A stretch of DNA of 56,695 nt from a bacterium (GCA_021851895.1 JAJZQJ010000002.1:69046-125740), one strand, 5' to 3'. Counted from the stretch's first letter, positions 8,564 through 17,057 are shown. A program made the numbers and translations. The notes: a model not told the origin generated them from the letters alone.

Positions 8564-9573
8564 TTTACTTCTGTTGCTACATAGTAGTCTGGCTTTTCCG
8601 CGAGATATTTTTCTAGCTGTGGTCTCGTAAGTAGACCTTCTTGTGCTCCAATATATTGGACGACAGACATTGAATTGATCGGGCCCCAAAGAAGTGCTTC
8701 TTCAAGTGGCTTTCCGAGGGCGAGTGCAACGACGATCGTCGAAGAACATGCATCTCCTGCGCCAGTACGATCGTATGGAGGCTTTGGGTCTGGGTAGGGT
8801 GGTACGAACCAGGTCTTATCCGTGTTCGCATCATATGCATAAAGCCCCTTTGGTCCATCGGTGATCACTGCGATCTTTGGCCCGATAGCGCTCATCATCT
8901 TTGGAAGCTTCGATGCATCTTGTTCATTTGTTTTCAAGATGATTCTTGCCTCGTCAGTATTACAGAAGAATATCGAACAAGAGTCGTAGAGTTCCTTTAA
9001 CTTCTCTGCGCCAAGCTTGATCTGGAATGTGCCTGGCTGGAATGCGAACTTCACGTCAGGATGTGCCTTCACGTAGTTCACAACTTCTTCGTGATATGCG
9101 AGAGAGTTCTCACCGAGTGATGAGAAGTAGATCCATTTAGGCTGCTCAAAAGAAGGGAGTTTGTAGTCGAACGTCTCATGTTTAATGAGTATCGTGCGTT
9201 CTGCTCGGAACCAAAGGACGTAATGATAATTTGAAGACTTTCCGGGATTTACGCGTATGTAATCAGTATTCACGTGATCCTTTGCAAGTGCTGCGATGAT
9301 CTCTTTGCCCTGTGCATCCTCTCCGACATCTGCGATGAGTGCTGAGCCGAGTCCGAGGCGTGCGGCACAGACCGCAGCGTTCGCGGAATTACCAACACCT
9401 GGAATCACCTTTGCAAACTCGTAGGGGATCTTGGCGCCATTAATGAAGCAGAGATCTTCTTCTGGGGCTCCTGCGTCCCCCTCAAGGGTGTGCACCGAGG
9501 CCTTCTGTATGCGTATGAATGCGTCGGTGACCGTGTCTCCGATCGCCATGAAATCGAAAGAATTTTGTTCCAT
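8560..9573 (-). CDS. PfkB-family carbohydrate kinase
   Basis: This 337-aa kinase of the ribokinase/PfkB family phosphorylates a sugar or nucleoside with ATP. It has signature 1 (GVGNSANAAVCAARLG near residue 63) and signature 2 (DRTGAGDACSSTIV, with the catalytic Asp, near residue 287). The start at 9573 is chosen over an upstream in-frame codon because an extended -10 (TGC-TATAAT) ends exactly six bases before it. It is divergent from class I aldolase with both promoters in 65 bases, so the pair may work together; if so the substrate could be fructose 6-phosphate, which would supply the aldolase. The specificity cannot be proved from sequence. Confidence 0.88.
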   Translation of the reverse strand: MEQNSFDFMAIGDTVTDAFIRIQKASVHTLEGDAGAPEEDLCFINGAKIPYEFAKVIPGVGNSANAAVCAARLGLGSALIADVGEDAQGKEIIAALAKDHVNTDYIRVNPGKSSNYHYVLWFRAERTILIKHETFDYKLPSFEQPKWIYFSSLGENSLAYHEEVVNYVKAHPDVKFAFQPGTFQIKLGAEKLKELYDSCSIFFCNTDEARIILKTNEQDASKLPKMMSAIGPKIAVITDGPKGLYAYDANTDKTWFVPPYPDPKPPYDRTGAGDACSSTIVVALALGKPLEEALLWGPINSMSVVQYIGAQEGLLTRPQLEKYLAEKPDYYVATEVK

Positions 9574-9579
9574 ACTGAA

Positions 9580-9588
9580 ATTATAGCA
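9580..9588 (-). promoter_or_regulatory. Leaderless promoter of the PfkB kinase
   Basis: On the minus strand TGC-TATAAT is followed by six bases and then ATG. Confidence 0.8.
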
Positions 9589-9623
9589 CAGGAGAACTGA
9601 GTACTTACGACTTTTCTCTTTCT

Positions 9624-9632
9624 TGATATAAT
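9624..9632 (+). promoter_or_regulatory. Leaderless promoter of aldolase
   Basis: TGA-TATAAT is followed by six bases (AGAGGC) and ATG 9639. It mirrors the divergent PfkB promoter. Confidence 0.85.
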
Positions 9633-9638
9633 AGAGGC

Positions 9639-10682
9639 ATGAATATCGTACAGTTAGAAAACGTCGCAAAGGCGCTTGTGGCACCCGGAAAGGGCATTCT
9701 TGCGGCCGATGAGTCTAGCGCGACTGCAAATAAGCGATTCGCAGCGGTCTACGTGACCCAGGACGAAGAGCATCGACGAGCATTTCGTGAGATACTACTT
9801 ACGACTCCAGAGGTTGCGGAAATCGTCTCAGGGGTGATCTTTTATGATGAGACGTTTTGGGAAACAGGTTCGAATGGTGAACTTTTCCGCGAATACTGTG
9901 CAAAAAGAGGTGTTATCCCCGGAATCAAAGTCGATGAAGGTCTCGTTGATCTTCCGGGTTTTCCTGGTGAGAAGGTGAGTAAGGGCCTCGACTCTCTTCC
10001 TGAGCGTATCGCAAAATATGCTGCGGCGGGAGCTCAGTTCGCGAAATGGCGCTCTGTCATCGTGATCGGCGACAAGATACCTACTGATGCTTGCATCGCA
10101 GCAAACGCATTCGTGCTCGCACGTTATGCACGTATCTGCCAGGAGGCAGGCGTTGTACCCATTGTTGAGCCCGAAGTGCTCTTTGATGGGACACATACCG
10201 CAGAGCAGTGTGAATCGGTGACCGCACACGTTCTTGAGACGCTTTTCGCCGCTATGCGCACATATCGTGTGCATTTCCCAGGAGCGATCCTTAAGACGGG
10301 TATGGTGCTTCCTGGAAAGAATTCAGGTATTCCTGTAGATGAAACCGATGTCGCTGATCGTACGGTACATACTTTGCGTGCCCACGTCCCTCATGATCTT
10401 GGCGGTGTTGTGTTCCTCTCCGGAGGTCAGACTTCACATCAGGCGTTTGCGAATCTTAACGCCATCGCACAAAGAGGCCCACATCCTTGGGGACTCACAT
10501 TCTCTTACTCAAGAGCATTGCAAGATCCCGTGCTCAAGCATTGGGCGATCCATCAGACTGATACAACAGGGGCTCAATCGATATTCGCTCATCAGTTAAA
10601 AGTTGCACGCGCTTCTCGATCAGGGGAGATGAGTGTATCGTCACATGGTGATGATTTCGTCTCGCATAGTCAGGATATGTAA
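9639..10682 (+). CDS. Fructose-bisphosphate aldolase, class I
   Basis: This 347-aa enzyme splits fructose 1,6-bisphosphate into two triose phosphates through a Schiff base. GKGILAADESSAT near residue 18, KWRSV near 145 and ILKTGMVLPG with the Schiff-base Lys at residue 219 are the class I signatures, and VFLSGGQ is the phosphate-binding loop. Length fits the eukaryote-like class I family (~340-360), not the archaeal short type. The mRNA is predicted leaderless. The gene is divergent from a PfkB sugar kinase and is followed by a terminator shared with a small minus-strand gene. Confidence 0.95.
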   Translation: MNIVQLENVAKALVAPGKGILAADESSATANKRFAAVYVTQDEEHRRAFREILLTTPEVAEIVSGVIFYDETFWETGSNGELFREYCAKRGVIPGIKVDEGLVDLPGFPGEKVSKGLDSLPERIAKYAAAGAQFAKWRSVIVIGDKIPTDACIAANAFVLARYARICQEAGVVPIVEPEVLFDGTHTAEQCESVTAHVLETLFAAMRTYRVHFPGAILKTGMVLPGKNSGIPVDETDVADRTVHTLRAHVPHDLGGVVFLSGGQTSHQAFANLNAIAQRGPHPWGLTFSYSRALQDPVLKHWAIHQTDTTGAQSIFAHQLKVARASRSGEMSVSSHGDDFVSHSQDM

Positions 10683-10705
10683 AACAGAACCAAGGTTCTG
10701 TTTTT
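10681..10705. terminator. Bidirectional terminator after aldolase
   Basis: The 9-bp stem AACAGAACC/GGTTCTGTT with a two-base loop has T runs on both strands, which serves the converging small gene too. Confidence 0.85.
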
Positions 10706-10860
10706 CATTCACTAAGATTTTCTTCGCCGTTAAAAATGCAAATACGGCCGCAGGACCGACATTTGATCGCGACTCTACCTACGACGAGCATGCCTTTAAA
10801 AAGTAATTTCCCGCAGGCGCAGCGATGCTCTTTCTGTTCTGGCACATTGAGGTCTTCCAA
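10705..10860 (-). CDS. Small Com-like zinc-finger protein, 51 aa
   Basis: This short ORF starts with TTG 10860; an in-frame TGA lies seven codons upstream and no ATG is available. The product has RCACGKLLFKG near residue 13 and IKCRSCGRIC near residue 32, giving four cysteines in the CxC...CxxC layout seen in the Mu phage Com translational activator and related bacterial zinc-ribbon proteins. In Mu, Com promotes translation of mom; here the target is unknown and no mom-like gene is seen. A TATAGT box sits nine bases upstream of the start. It converges on aldolase and shares its terminator. Confidence 0.65.
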   Translation of the reverse strand: MEDLNVPEQKEHRCACGKLLFKGMLVVGRVAIKCRSCGRICIFNGEENLSE

Positions 10861-10869
10861 AGTATTATC

Positions 10870-10875
10870 ACTATA
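10870..10875 (-). promoter_or_regulatory. -10 box of the Com-like gene
   Basis: TATAGT on the minus strand lies nine bases before TTG 10860. Confidence 0.5.
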
Positions 10876-10938
10876 ACATCATAACGTTACAATACATAAG
10901 TATATTATGCACAGTTTTTGCACAGTCGTGCAGGGTGG

Positions 10939-10967
10939 TAGACAAAATAGCGAAGATGATGTATATT
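10939..10967 (+). promoter_or_regulatory. -35/-10 promoter of the 166-aa zinc protein
   Basis: TAGACA, a 17-bp spacer and TATATT form a regular vegetative promoter, about 30 bases before the start codon. The leader carries AGGAGG at 10987-10992. Confidence 0.65.
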
Positions 10968-10997
10968 CTGAAGCCGTTCTTTCTACAGGAGGTTCTC

Positions 10998-11498
10998 ATG
11001 AGCCATGAACGTGTTGCGTGTAGTTTTCCCTGCATCGAACCCGGGTGCGAGGGGCTGGTCGATCCGCTGTCCGAGTCGGCCGTCAACCTGGATCCCGAGG
11101 AGTACGGCACAAAGAGTGCCGTCGCTTGTTCGGAGTGTGGTCGTCTCTACGATGACAAGGCGTCACCCGTCGCGAGCGCTGAACAGATGAAGGCGTTCCT
11201 CATCCCAGGCGGCGTCGCGCAGCGTACGCTGTCTGCGGTCGAGAAGTACAACATGATTCGCGACTCGATCGGGAACATGCAGTCCGGCGAGTCTTTCGAG
11301 GCTCAGGGCGAGCATCGCCGTAAGGTTATTGCGCTGTGCGGAGGAGAAGAGATCTTCTTCGCTCGTCGCAAGAGCCGCAAGGGCCATGCGGAAGACTGTG
11401 AGGCAGTGAAGCATAATGCCGTGTGCATGTGCAACTGCGGCGTCATCTATGCCAGAGACTGGTTCAAGGACAACGACAATCTCGCTGGCGAGATGTAA
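10998..11498 (+). CDS. Unknown cysteine-rich protein, 166 aa, Shine-Dalgarno-led
   Basis: I do not recognise the family. The protein has three cysteine clusters that look zinc-binding: C-x3-C...C near residues 8-18, CSEC near 44-47, and CMCNC near 149-153. The rest is mixed alpha/beta with no membrane segment. ATG 10998 is chosen because a full AGGAGG stands five bases before it, unlike most genes here. Codon use is more GC-rich (GCC, CTG, CGC) than in the neighbours. It has its own -35/-10 promoter and terminator, so it is an independent unit. It may belong to the same set as the genes at 20611, 35560, 40028 and 45862-47017. Confidence 0.75.
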   Translation: MSHERVACSFPCIEPGCEGLVDPLSESAVNLDPEEYGTKSAVACSECGRLYDDKASPVASAEQMKAFLIPGGVAQRTLSAVEKYNMIRDSIGNMQSGESFEAQGEHRRKVIALCGGEEIFFARRKSRKGHAEDCEAVKHNAVCMCNCGVIYARDWFKDNDNLAGEM

Positions 11499-11504
11499 AA
11501 CCAT

Positions 11505-11534
11505 ACCACCCATCAGGGTGGTTTTTCTTTTTTT
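11505..11534 (+). terminator. Terminator after the 166-aa gene
   Basis: The stem ACCACCC/GGGTGGT with loop ATCA is followed by a long T-rich tract. Confidence 0.9.
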
Positions 11535-11551
11535 GCCATCCGCATTTGTTT

Positions 11552-11560
11552 TGCTATACT
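11552..11560 (+). promoter_or_regulatory. Leaderless promoter of proS
   Basis: TGC-TATACT is followed by six bases and ATG 11567. Confidence 0.8.
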
Positions 11561-11566
11561 GGGGCA

Positions 11567-12811
11567 ATGCGACAATCCCAATTATTTACGAAAACTCGCC
11601 GTGAGGCACCAAAGGATGAAGTGGCGAAAAACGCACAGCTTTTGCTGCGTGGCGGCTATATTTACAAGGAAATGGCAGGTGCATATGTCTATTTGCCCTT
11701 GGGGTTACGCGTACTCAATCGAATAATGAACGTCATCCGCGAAGAGATGGATGGAATCGGTGCTCAAGAGATTTTGATGACCTCGCTTCAAGATAAGGCA
11801 ATATGGGAGGCGACCGGCCGTTGGAGTGATGAAGTCGTCGATAACTGGTTCAAGACGAAGCTAAAGAGCGGTGCAGATGTCGGACTTGCATTTACTTGCG
11901 AAGAGCCACTGACAAATCTCATGCGTGAGTATATTCACTCACATCGCGATCTTCCACTTGCGGCATATCAATTGCAGACGAAGTTCCGAAATGAAGCTCG
12001 TGCAAAGAGTGGAATCATGCGCGGGAGAGAGTTCATCATGAAAGATGCATATAGTTTCTCAAAGGACGTTGATGAACATAATGAAGTCTATGAGCGTTAC
12101 GCGGAAGCTTATATGCGTATCTTTACACGCCTTGGGCTAGGAGAATTGACCTATAAGACGTTCGCGTCTGGTGGTTCGTTTAGTAAATATTCTCATGAAT
12201 ATCAGACGATAACCGATGCGGGAGAGGATACGATCTATATCGACGACAAGAAGCATATCGCGATAAATGAAGAGGTGCTCAATGATGAGGTACTCGCTGA
12301 TCTTGGAGTGCAGCGTGATTCATTGCGCGAAGCGAAGGCTGTTGAGGTTGGAAATATCTTCACCCTCGGCACAAAGTTTTCGGATGCATATGATCTCAAT
12401 TATCTCGATGAAGAGGGACACCCACATCGTGTATTCATGGGATCATACGGAATCGGACCAGGCCGTGTCATGGGGACGATCGTCGAGGTGCTCTCCGATG
12501 AGAAAGGAATCGTTTGGCCTGAGTCTGTTGCACCATTCTCATTCCATATCGTTGCACTTGGCTACGAGGATGAAGCAGTGAAGGCGGAGGCGGACAAGCT
12601 TTATGAGGCTTTGAACGCTCGTGGAATCACCGTTCTGCTCGATGATCGAATCGGTCCTTCCGCAGGTGAGAAGTTTGCAGATAGTGATCTTCTCGGTATG
12701 CCAAAGCGAGTCGTTGTTTCAAAGAAGACGATCGCCGCAGGACTTTATGAGCTCAAAGACCGAAAGACTGGAGAGGTGACGACAATAGCGCACGAACAGT
12801 TAATTGCATAA
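11567..12811 (+). CDS. proS: Prolyl-tRNA synthetase, short form without editing domain
   Basis: This 414-aa class II synthetase charges tRNA-Pro. It has motif 1 around AGAYVYLPLGLRVLNR, motif 2 in TKFRNEARAKSGIMRGREF, motif 3 in SYGIGPGRVMGTIVE, and a C-terminal anticodon-binding domain (VVVSKKT). Bacterial ProRS is usually ~570 residues with a large editing insertion between motifs 2 and 3. Here only about 110 residues separate them, so the Ala-tRNA-Pro editing domain is missing, as in mitochondria and some alphaproteobacteria. A longer in-frame start exists upstream inside the preceding gene and is rejected because ATG 11567 fits the family and the -10 box. Confidence 0.94.
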   Translation: MRQSQLFTKTRREAPKDEVAKNAQLLLRGGYIYKEMAGAYVYLPLGLRVLNRIMNVIREEMDGIGAQEILMTSLQDKAIWEATGRWSDEVVDNWFKTKLKSGADVGLAFTCEEPLTNLMREYIHSHRDLPLAAYQLQTKFRNEARAKSGIMRGREFIMKDAYSFSKDVDEHNEVYERYAEAYMRIFTRLGLGELTYKTFASGGSFSKYSHEYQTITDAGEDTIYIDDKKHIAINEEVLNDEVLADLGVQRDSLREAKAVEVGNIFTLGTKFSDAYDLNYLDEEGHPHRVFMGSYGIGPGRVMGTIVEVLSDEKGIVWPESVAPFSFHIVALGYEDEAVKAEADKLYEALNARGITVLLDDRIGPSAGEKFADSDLLGMPKRVVVSKKTIAAGLYELKDRKTGEVTTIAHEQLIA

Positions 12812-12837
12812 AATGACCCCATTCGGGGTTATTTTGT
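12812..12837 (+). terminator. Weak terminator after proS
   Basis: The imperfect stem AATGACCCC/GGGGTTATT is followed by a short T run. Confidence 0.6.
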
Positions 12838-12885
12838 CTATGGTGTGAAGTTTCCGAGGTCCAATGCGTAAAAGGTAGGAACTTC

Positions 12886-12990
12886 ATGAAAAACAAAGCA
12901 TGGATCAGGAAAAATCCACTATTTCGCAACACTTATTGGCGAAAGCAACCCTTGCAGCGATATGCTATTTTCAGTAGACTGCAGATATGA
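12886..12990 (+). CDS. Possible 34-aa basic leader peptide before mreB
   Basis: A short ORF with an AGGA element 6-7 bases upstream ends in TGA that overlaps the mreB ATG as ATGA, the layout of translationally coupled genes. The peptide is basic and aromatic-rich and resembles nothing I know. It might be a real small protein, a coupling peptide or chance. The rest of the proS-mreB spacer holds only the mreB -10 region. Confidence 0.3.
   Translation: MKNKAWIRKNPLFRNTYWRKQPLQRYAIFSRLQI
12963..12971 (+). promoter_or_regulatory. Possible mreB promoter
   Basis: TGC-TATTTT is an extended -10 with a 15-base interval to ATG 12987. Confidence 0.4.
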
Positions 12991-14039
12991 TAATGGACCG
13001 CTTTCTAGGATTTTCCGGAGCAGATATTGGTATCGACCTCGGTACGGCGAATACGCTCGTTTACCTTCGTGATCATGGGATCATCATCGATGAACCATCG
13101 GTGGTTGCTGTGAACCAGAAAACGGGGAGAGTCGTCGCCGTAGGAAATGATGCAAAGCAGATGCTCGGGCGTACCCCGGGGCACATCGTGGCCATTAGAC
13201 CATTGGTCGGCGGTGTCATATCGGATTTCGAGATCACCGAGGAAATGCTCGCGCATTTCATCAACAAGGCACAACGACTTTCAAAGAAGCAGGGAAGGCC
13301 ACGAGTTGTCATCGGCGTGCCAACACTCATCACCAATGTCGAGACTCGTGCGGTGCGTGATGCGGCAATGAATGCAGGCGCGCGCGAGGTCTATATCGTT
13401 GAAGAGCCGATGGCAGCAGCGATCGGCATTCGTCTCCCCGTTACCGAGCCTGTCGGTTCGATGATCATCGATATCGGAGGAGGAACGACCGATATTGCAG
13501 TGATCTCTCTTGCAGGTATCGTGAACGCAAAGAATTTGAAGATCGCCGGGGATCGTTTCAATGCTGACATTTCTTCGTATATTCGAGACGAGTTCAAGAT
13601 CCTCATCGGTGAGCGCACCGCTGAGGAGGTGAAGATAAAGATCGGAACGGCAACGAAGCCGAAAGATCCTCGAGAGGCAGCGATCAGAGGACGTGATTTG
13701 CTTACTGGACTTCCTCGCGAGGTCATTGTGACTGATATCGACCTGAGGGAGGCACTCGCACCATCTCTCGGTGCACTCGTTGAGGCGACGAAGGAAGTTC
13801 TCGAAACGGCACCACCGGAGATATTGGCCGATGTCATGCATCGCGGTATCGTAGTTGCTGGCGGTGGTGCACTCATTTATGGTCTTCCTGAATTGCTTGA
13901 GACCGCACTTCATCTTCCTGTTGTCACTGCAGATGATCCGCTCACCGCAGTTGCGCGTGGTACGGGCATCATCATAGAAAATCTCGATGATTACCGTGAG
14001 GTGCTCATTGAGCATGATAATGAGCTCCCATCTCGATAG
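12987..14039 (+). CDS. mreB: Rod-shape actin homolog MreB
   Basis: This 350-aa bacterial actin polymerises under the membrane and guides side-wall synthesis. The phosphate-1 loop IGIDLGTANTLVY (residue ~12), the central GRPRVVIGVPT, the phosphate-2 loop IIDIGGGTTDIAV and the adenosine motif VAGGGALIYGLPELL are all present and the length is typical. It heads a run with mreC, an mreD-like gene and PBP2, so the cell is probably rod-shaped or can elongate. ATG 12987 or 12993 could be the start; the first is used. Confidence 0.96.
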   Translation: MIMDRFLGFSGADIGIDLGTANTLVYLRDHGIIIDEPSVVAVNQKTGRVVAVGNDAKQMLGRTPGHIVAIRPLVGGVISDFEITEEMLAHFINKAQRLSKKQGRPRVVIGVPTLITNVETRAVRDAAMNAGAREVYIVEEPMAAAIGIRLPVTEPVGSMIIDIGGGTTDIAVISLAGIVNAKNLKIAGDRFNADISSYIRDEFKILIGERTAEEVKIKIGTATKPKDPREAAIRGRDLLTGLPREVIVTDIDLREALAPSLGALVEATKEVLETAPPEILADVMHRGIVVAGGGALIYGLPELLETALHLPVVTADDPLTAVARGTGIIIENLDDYREVLIEHDNELPSR

Positions 14040-14066
14040 TTTTCAAGGATTGCTCGAAGTACATTC

Positions 14067-14933
14067 ATGGCGACAAATTTTCGACAAGAAAGAATGGTGA
14101 AAGAGCGACGCCAGAGGGTCTATGGCGCGCTTTTTCTCATCGTGCTGGTTATCGTATTGGGTCGAGGTCCAGTCTTGGGTGCGATTGGACGAGTCGGTCA
14201 TATGATCGGACTTCCGTTTTGGCGTACCGCAAATGTCATAGAGGATGGAACCGGCGGCATGCGCGATCTCACTCGCTCTCGTGATTCATTGCTACAAGAA
14301 AACAAGGCACTCCGAGACCAGATCGAACTGAGCGATCTCCAGTCGAAGACATTCAATGCACTCATTGCAGAGAATCTCCATCTCAAGGAGCTGATGGGTC
14401 GCTCTGACGAGGCACAGACAATACTTGCTCGTGTGCTTTCTCGTCCTCCGTTCGAAGTCTATGACACATTCGTCATCGATGTGGGGGCGGATAAGGGAAT
14501 CGTTCCAGGAGCGCTCGTGTATGGTAAGGGCGCATTCGTGATCGGATCGATCTCTAGGGTCATGGATACGACTGCAGTGGTCACACTCGCTTCTGCACCA
14601 GGAGAGATGCACACTGCAATGATCGCAGAAAGTGATCCTCTTGCACCAATATCAGCATCATCAAGTACAACGCTTTCCGAAGATCATGAGCTCGTATTCA
14701 CTGGAATCGGAGGAGGGGGATTCCGCGCACAGGTACCAAAACAGTTGTCTATTGCGACAGGTACGATGATGGCATTACCGACATTTGCACCCTCATACCT
14801 TGGGAGCATCTCTGGTGAGTATGTTCCTGAGAACGGATCACTGAAGGAGGTCTATGGAGCCTTACCGTTTGGCATCAATTCACTCGAATGGGTGAAGGTT
14901 GCCCTGAGCGCTTCGACCTCAACAATGCCATGA
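14067..14933 (+). CDS. mreC: Rod-shape determining protein MreC
   Basis: This 288-aa protein has a basic cytoplasmic start, one membrane helix (about residues 18-36), a coiled-coil segment (about 70-110, SLLQENKALRDQIEL) and an extracytoplasmic beta-barrel region with DVGADKGIVPGALVYGKGAFV, typical of MreC. It links MreB filaments to the transpeptidase PBP2 outside the membrane. It follows mreB by 27 bases and its stop overlaps the next start. Confidence 0.92.
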   Translation: MATNFRQERMVKERRQRVYGALFLIVLVIVLGRGPVLGAIGRVGHMIGLPFWRTANVIEDGTGGMRDLTRSRDSLLQENKALRDQIELSDLQSKTFNALIAENLHLKELMGRSDEAQTILARVLSRPPFEVYDTFVIDVGADKGIVPGALVYGKGAFVIGSISRVMDTTAVVTLASAPGEMHTAMIAESDPLAPISASSSTTLSEDHELVFTGIGGGGFRAQVPKQLSIATGTMMALPTFAPSYLGSISGEYVPENGSLKEVYGALPFGINSLEWVKVALSASTSTMP

Positions 14934-15214
14934 TGATACGTAGCCTAGAAAAACAGCGAGTGCTCATAGGCGTTCTTCTGCTCGTCAGTGTTTTCGTATT
15001 ACCTTCGCTCTTCACGATGTTTCTTGGTGCGATCATGTCTCTGCGATATGCGCGCTATTTCGAATTTCCTATTGCGAGTCTTCTTATCGATGCACTCTAT
15101 GGACCGACCGGTCATGCGACTATCGGACTTTTTGGTTTCGCGCTCGTTTATATTCTCATCGTCGACTATGTGCGCATAAGGATCCGCATGCGTGACAATA
15201 GAAAGCTCTACTAA
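14930..15214 (+). CDS. Short MreD-like membrane protein
   Basis: This 94-aa protein has about three hydrophobic segments (residues ~12-32, 40-55 and 63-80) and sits exactly where mreD is expected, with its ATG overlapping the mreC stop (ATGA). MreD is usually ~160 residues with five helices, so this is a reduced version or an unrelated filler protein. Assignment rests on position and membrane character, not on clear motif similarity. Confidence 0.6.
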   Translation: MMIRSLEKQRVLIGVLLLVSVFVLPSLFTMFLGAIMSLRYARYFEFPIASLLIDALYGPTGHATIGLFGFALVYILIVDYVRIRIRMRDNRKLY

Positions 15215-15215
15215 C

Positions 15216-16994
15216 GTGTCATCCATCTTTAAAAAAAGAAATCTTGTAAATGAAGACATCGCACCTGATGAGATTTTTTTGGATGATCGAAATATGCCTG
15301 GGTTTGATGAACAGCAATTCGAGGGTCGCATCGAGCGTCCGATCGCACGCTCATCACTCTATGCGCTTGGTGGTGTATTCGTCTTGATGACCTTGGTGTT
15401 TTGGTGGAAGCTCGCGCAGATGCAAGTCGTACATGGTGCTGACTTCGCAGAGCGTTCATCGCGTAATCGCATAGATGAAACATATATTTTCCCTGAGCGT
15501 GGTGTGATCAGTGATCGTAACGGCGTTCCGCTCGCATGGAATCTCCCGAAACAGGGTGATGACTCCGATTTCGCAAAACGAAAATACATTGATGAGGAGG
15601 GGTTCGGTCACATTCTTGGCTATCTCGGATATCCACTTAAGGATAAGAACGGATTATATTACCAGAAGGCATATACTGCAATCGATGGTATCGAATCGCA
15701 ATATCACCAGCTACTTTCGGGCGCCATCGGAAAGCACCTCGTCGAGGTGGATGCACGTGGAAGGGTAGTATGGTCCAATACGATCATACCTCCAGTACCA
15801 GGCAAAAACATCGAACTTACAATAGACGCACCACTGCAGCATCAGCTCTATGAGACGATAAGTGGAGTCGCTCGAGCAGGGAATTGGACTGCAGGCGCGG
15901 GGGCGATAATGGATATCAATACAGGAGAACTTATCGCGCTGACTTCTTTTCCGGAATATAGTTCGAATGTGATGACCGATCGCACCGATGTGCAGAAGAT
16001 CTCTGAGTATTACAAAGATAAGCGCTCACCATTCATCGATCGTGCGGTTTCTGGTCTCTTTACTCCCGGTTCTATCGTGAAGCCGCTCATTGCTGCTGCT
16101 GCGCTACAGGAGAAGATCATTACGAAGAATACGATCATTGTCTCTGAGGGAAGGATCGTCGTTCCAAATAAGTATTTCCCCGACAAGCCGAGTTACTTCA
16201 ATGACTGGCGTGCGCAGGGGCCGATGACGGTCAAGGAGGGTATTGCTTATTCTTCAGACGTTTTCTTCTATGAGATCGGTGGTGGATTCGGTTCACAGAA
16301 GGGTCTTGGTATCGACCGATTGGAGAAATGGTATCGCAACTTCAGCTACGGGGCGCCTACGGGCATCGATCTTGAAGGCGAGGCAAGTGGAACGATACCG
16401 AATCCGGAATGGAAAGAGCAACATTTCAATGGTGATCCTTGGCGCATCGGCGACACCTATTTCACAAGCATTGGACAGTATGGCGTGCAGGCGACACTCT
16501 TGCAGCCCCTCGTTGAAGCTGCAGCCATCGCCAATAAGGGTACTATCTTGACTCCGCATCTTCTTAAGGATCAACCTTTTCCGACACGTACACTGCCGAT
16601 CGACCAAAAGAATTTTGATATAGTTCAGGAGGGAATGCGTAAGTCTGCTTCACCGATCGGAACGGCCAGCGTACTTGTTATGGATGGGGTGCACTTTGGA
16701 GCAAAGACTGGTACTGCAGAGCTCGGTGTTACGAAAAACCACGTGAACTCATGGGTCATCGGATTCTTCCCATACGAAAAACCGAAGTATGCTTTTGCAC
16801 TGGTTATGGAGCATGGTAATAAGGGAGATACGAAGAATGCGGCATATACCATGCGAAAGTTCTTTGATTGGCTCGCGGTCTCCTATCCGCAATATCTCGG
16901 CATGAAAGCGCCTATTGCGACGTCGACTGATGCGATCGTTGGGCGTGATGGTGAGGCTGAGGCCCCAATACCATCGGCAGACTCGGGAAGATGA
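15216..16994 (+). CDS. mrdA: Penicillin-binding protein 2 (elongation transpeptidase)
   Basis: This 592-aa class B PBP cross-links peptidoglycan during elongation. One membrane helix (about residues 55-75) is followed by the dimerisation domain and the transpeptidase domain with SIVK (active Ser in TPGSIVKPL), SSD in the SxN position (IAYSSDVFFYEIGG) and KTG (FGAKTGTAEL). A GTG at 15192 overlapping the previous gene is possible, but GTG 15216, one base after the previous stop, is preferred. No rodA follows. The final ~20 residues are Ala/Pro-rich. Confidence 0.93.
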   Translation: MSSIFKKRNLVNEDIAPDEIFLDDRNMPGFDEQQFEGRIERPIARSSLYALGGVFVLMTLVFWWKLAQMQVVHGADFAERSSRNRIDETYIFPERGVISDRNGVPLAWNLPKQGDDSDFAKRKYIDEEGFGHILGYLGYPLKDKNGLYYQKAYTAIDGIESQYHQLLSGAIGKHLVEVDARGRVVWSNTIIPPVPGKNIELTIDAPLQHQLYETISGVARAGNWTAGAGAIMDINTGELIALTSFPEYSSNVMTDRTDVQKISEYYKDKRSPFIDRAVSGLFTPGSIVKPLIAAAALQEKIITKNTIIVSEGRIVVPNKYFPDKPSYFNDWRAQGPMTVKEGIAYSSDVFFYEIGGGFGSQKGLGIDRLEKWYRNFSYGAPTGIDLEGEASGTIPNPEWKEQHFNGDPWRIGDTYFTSIGQYGVQATLLQPLVEAAAIANKGTILTPHLLKDQPFPTRTLPIDQKNFDIVQEGMRKSASPIGTASVLVMDGVHFGAKTGTAELGVTKNHVNSWVIGFFPYEKPKYAFALVMEHGNKGDTKNAAYTMRKFFDWLAVSYPQYLGMKAPIATSTDAIVGRDGEAEAPIPSADSGR

Positions 16995-17040
16995 TCAATC
17001 CGAGGGGAGGCGCCCGAAACCTTTCTTTTATAAGGATTTG

Positions 17041-17049
17041 TGTTATATT
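17041..17049 (+). promoter_or_regulatory. Short-leader promoter of greA
   Basis: TGT-TATATT is an extended -10 with eight bases to ATG 17058. Confidence 0.7.
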
Positions 17050-17057
17050 ATGGACTT

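Noticed and set aside
13281-14015. 244-codon minus-strand ORF
   Set aside because: Antisense to mreB, whose coding evidence is decisive.
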